Shown here piece after piece: positions 62,832 to 64,000 of a stretch of 64,000 bases of DNA. How positions within the stretch are numbered: the stretch's first letter is position 1; each line of letters starts with the position of its first letter. Source of the DNA: Adiantum capillus-veneris (Eukaryota; Streptophyta; Polypodiopsida; Polypodiales; Pteridaceae); NCBI GenBank assembly GCA_014529385.2, contig CM043959.1:86923529-86987528 (forward strand). The letters run 5' to 3'. The notes below the pieces were generated by a model. That model had not been told where the DNA came from. It searched no databases and was given only the letters and a program-made list of their open reading frames with translations. The position numbers and the translations under genes were made by a program.

Positions 62832-64000
62832 ATGTGTGCCACCTATGTACTTAACAGGTGTCCTACGAAAGCTTTGCAGTCTATTACTCCATATGAAGCA
62901 TGGCATGATAGAAAACCTTCTATTGAGCACATGCGTGTTTTTGGTTGTTTGGCATATGCTTTGGTGCCACAAGTGCAGCGCAGAAAATTGGATGATAAGG
63001 CTGTCAAATGTATTTTTGTTGGTTATAGTGCTGAAAGCAAAGGTTACAGGTTGTATCATCCGCAAACAAAACGTATTTTGGTTTCTCGGGATGTAGTGTT
63101 TGTGCAAGATTCTATTCAGCCCTTGCTGTCATGTACTAGAGACAGTAATGTAAGCTCACAGGACGTTTATGACACTTTGTTGCCTCTTTTCAGTGGTGGA
63201 AATACGAATGTAAGTTCCATTGAGGAAAATGTACAACCTATGGGGGTTTCTGAAAATATTTTAGATCAGCCTATTACTGATGCAGATGTACATGATGTAC
63301 TTGATGAGGAAAGGGCTGAAAATGAGCACGCTAGAGGTATGCCAAAATGGCTGGAGCACACTTTTCGTGACAGTAAATTGGATGCATCTTTGTCTAGTCG
63401 TACTCGTTCAGGCTCTCACCATGCATCTTATGTATCAGATTGTTATGCTTTGGCTGTGTCTAGCTTACATGATGTTGAGGAGCCTCTGACTTTTGATGAA
63501 GCAAAAAATTCAAAAAATTGGATGGCTACCATGCAATCAGAATATGATGCACTTATAGAAAATGACACATGGACTTTATGTGATTTGCCTCCTGGCAAAA
63601 AGGCCATTGGTACGAAGTGGGTTTACAAGTTGAAACGCAAGCCGGATGGTGAGATCGATCGCCATAAGGCTCGACTTGTTGCAAAGGGTTATGCACAGCA
63701 AAAAGGCATAGATTATGAAGAGACTTTTGCTCCCACTTGTCGTATGACTACTGTGCGTTTTCTATGTGCATTGGCAGCTCATTTTGGTTGGGATGTACAT
63801 CAATCATACATTGTTACTGCTTTCTTGAATGGTGACATATTTGAGGAAGTTTATGTAACGCACCCTCGCGCTTTTGTCATAAAAGGACAAGAGGACAAAG
63901 TGTGCAAATGTAACAAGGCTTTGTATGGGTTGAAGCAATCTCCTAGTGCTTGGTATGAGAAAGCTGACACTCATTTGGTCAAACAAGGCTTTTGTAATAG
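62832..64000 (+). CDS. E7 integrase C-terminus and reverse transcriptase (partial)
   Basis: Open from 62832 to the window edge. It starts in the integrase C-terminal region (TPYEAWHDRKPSIEHMRVFG, KCIFVGYSAESKGYRLY), passes an acidic linker, and enters the RT from about 63480: NWMATMQSEYDALIENDTW, GTKWVYKLKRKPDGEIDRHK, ARLVAKGYAQQKGIDYEETF and TAFLNGDIFEEVYV. The box before TAFLNG reads HQSYIV where copia RTs have QLDV/QMDV, so the first catalytic Asp is Tyr. KALYGLKQSPSAWYEK follows. YVDD, RNase H and the 3' LTR lie beyond the window. Confidence 0.85.
   Translation, partial: MCATYVLNRCPTKALQSITPYEAWHDRKPSIEHMRVFGCLAYALVPQVQRRKLDDKAVKCIFVGYSAESKGYRLYHPQTKRILVSRDVVFVQDSIQPLLSCTRDSNVSSQDVYDTLLPLFSGGNTNVSSIEENVQPMGVSENILDQPITDADVHDVLDEERAENEHARGMPKWLEHTFRDSKLDASLSSRTRSGSHHASYVSDCYALAVSSLHDVEEPLTFDEAKNSKNWMATMQSEYDALIENDTWTLCDLPPGKKAIGTKWVYKLKRKPDGEIDRHKARLVAKGYAQQKGIDYEETFAPTCRMTTVRFLCALAAHFGWDVHQSYIVTAFLNGDIFEEVYVTHPRAFVIKGQEDKVCKCNKALYGLKQSPSAWYEKADTHLVKQGFCN

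Larger units (their letters stand above)
60167..64000 (+). mobile_element. E7: Ty1/copia retrotransposon, cut by window end
   Basis: 5' LTR, iMet PBS, gag with CCHC knuckle, protease, integrase before RT (the copia order), and RT to the window edge. At least two stops and three frame changes plus a lost catalytic Asp make it inactive. Confidence 0.88.

Overview
The window looks like heterochromatic nuclear DNA of a land plant. It is built almost entirely of nested LTR retrotransposons, with Helitron, SINE-like and LINE pieces, and I found no host gene. The evidence is plant-type Ty3/gypsy and Ty1/copia polyproteins, primer-binding sites (PBS) for tRNA-Asp and tRNA-iMet, many (GA)n/(TG)n microsatellites, and stop patterns typical of old methylated repeats. 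A seedless vascular plant such as a fern is a guess that cannot be settled from the window.

Layout. (1) 1-~3,700: left-truncated minus-strand gypsy element E6, decayed. (2) 3,750-39,202: gypsy element E1 on the plus strand. It has two TG...CA LTRs, the target-site duplication (TSD) CATGT on both sides, a tRNA-Asp-type PBS and a polypurine tract (PPT). Its integrase gene is split by E2. (3) ~13,048-34,546: E2, a 21.5-kb composite flanked by the TSD ATATC. Plus-strand LTRs sit at both ends, but the core (14.7-30.0 kb) is an inverted, nearly complete sister copy with leader, gag-PR, pol and a 5' LTR. A complete 1085-residue accessory ORF (ORF3) lies beside the 3' LTR. A 74-bp micro-inversion straddles the left insertion junction. 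(4) 39,208-42,369: leader and LTR of a minus-strand gypsy element (E5), then decayed pol on the minus strand (42.6-43.5 kb). (5) ~43,500-58,040: old plus-strand chromovirus E4, whose gag is split by chromovirus E3 (44,988-54,247, TSD GATAC, 123-bp LTRs). The E3 leader carries a tRNA-derived SINE-like head and two tandem Helitron starts with one canonical Helitron 3' end. (6) 58.1-59.3 kb: compound microsatellite and LINE reverse-transcriptase fragment. (7) ~60,167-64,000: copia element E7, cut by the window end.

Most notable biology: E1 and E2 are different families that share an unusual plan. A retropepsin lies upstream of RT, a SECOND retropepsin-like domain lies downstream of integrase, then comes a tail of repeated W-x-P-K motifs, an internal PPT-like tract followed by a TATA box, and finally an accessory ORF in the env position. 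E2 also carries ten copies of a 22-bp palindrome in its leader and in the region before ORF3, with matching spacing, and a tandem duplication of the integrase zinc-binding module.

Relative ages, judged by eye from LTR differences: E2 is youngest (about 5 substitutions per 870 bp), E1 older (about 9 per 575 bp), E3 much older (about 10%). This agrees with E2 nested in E1.
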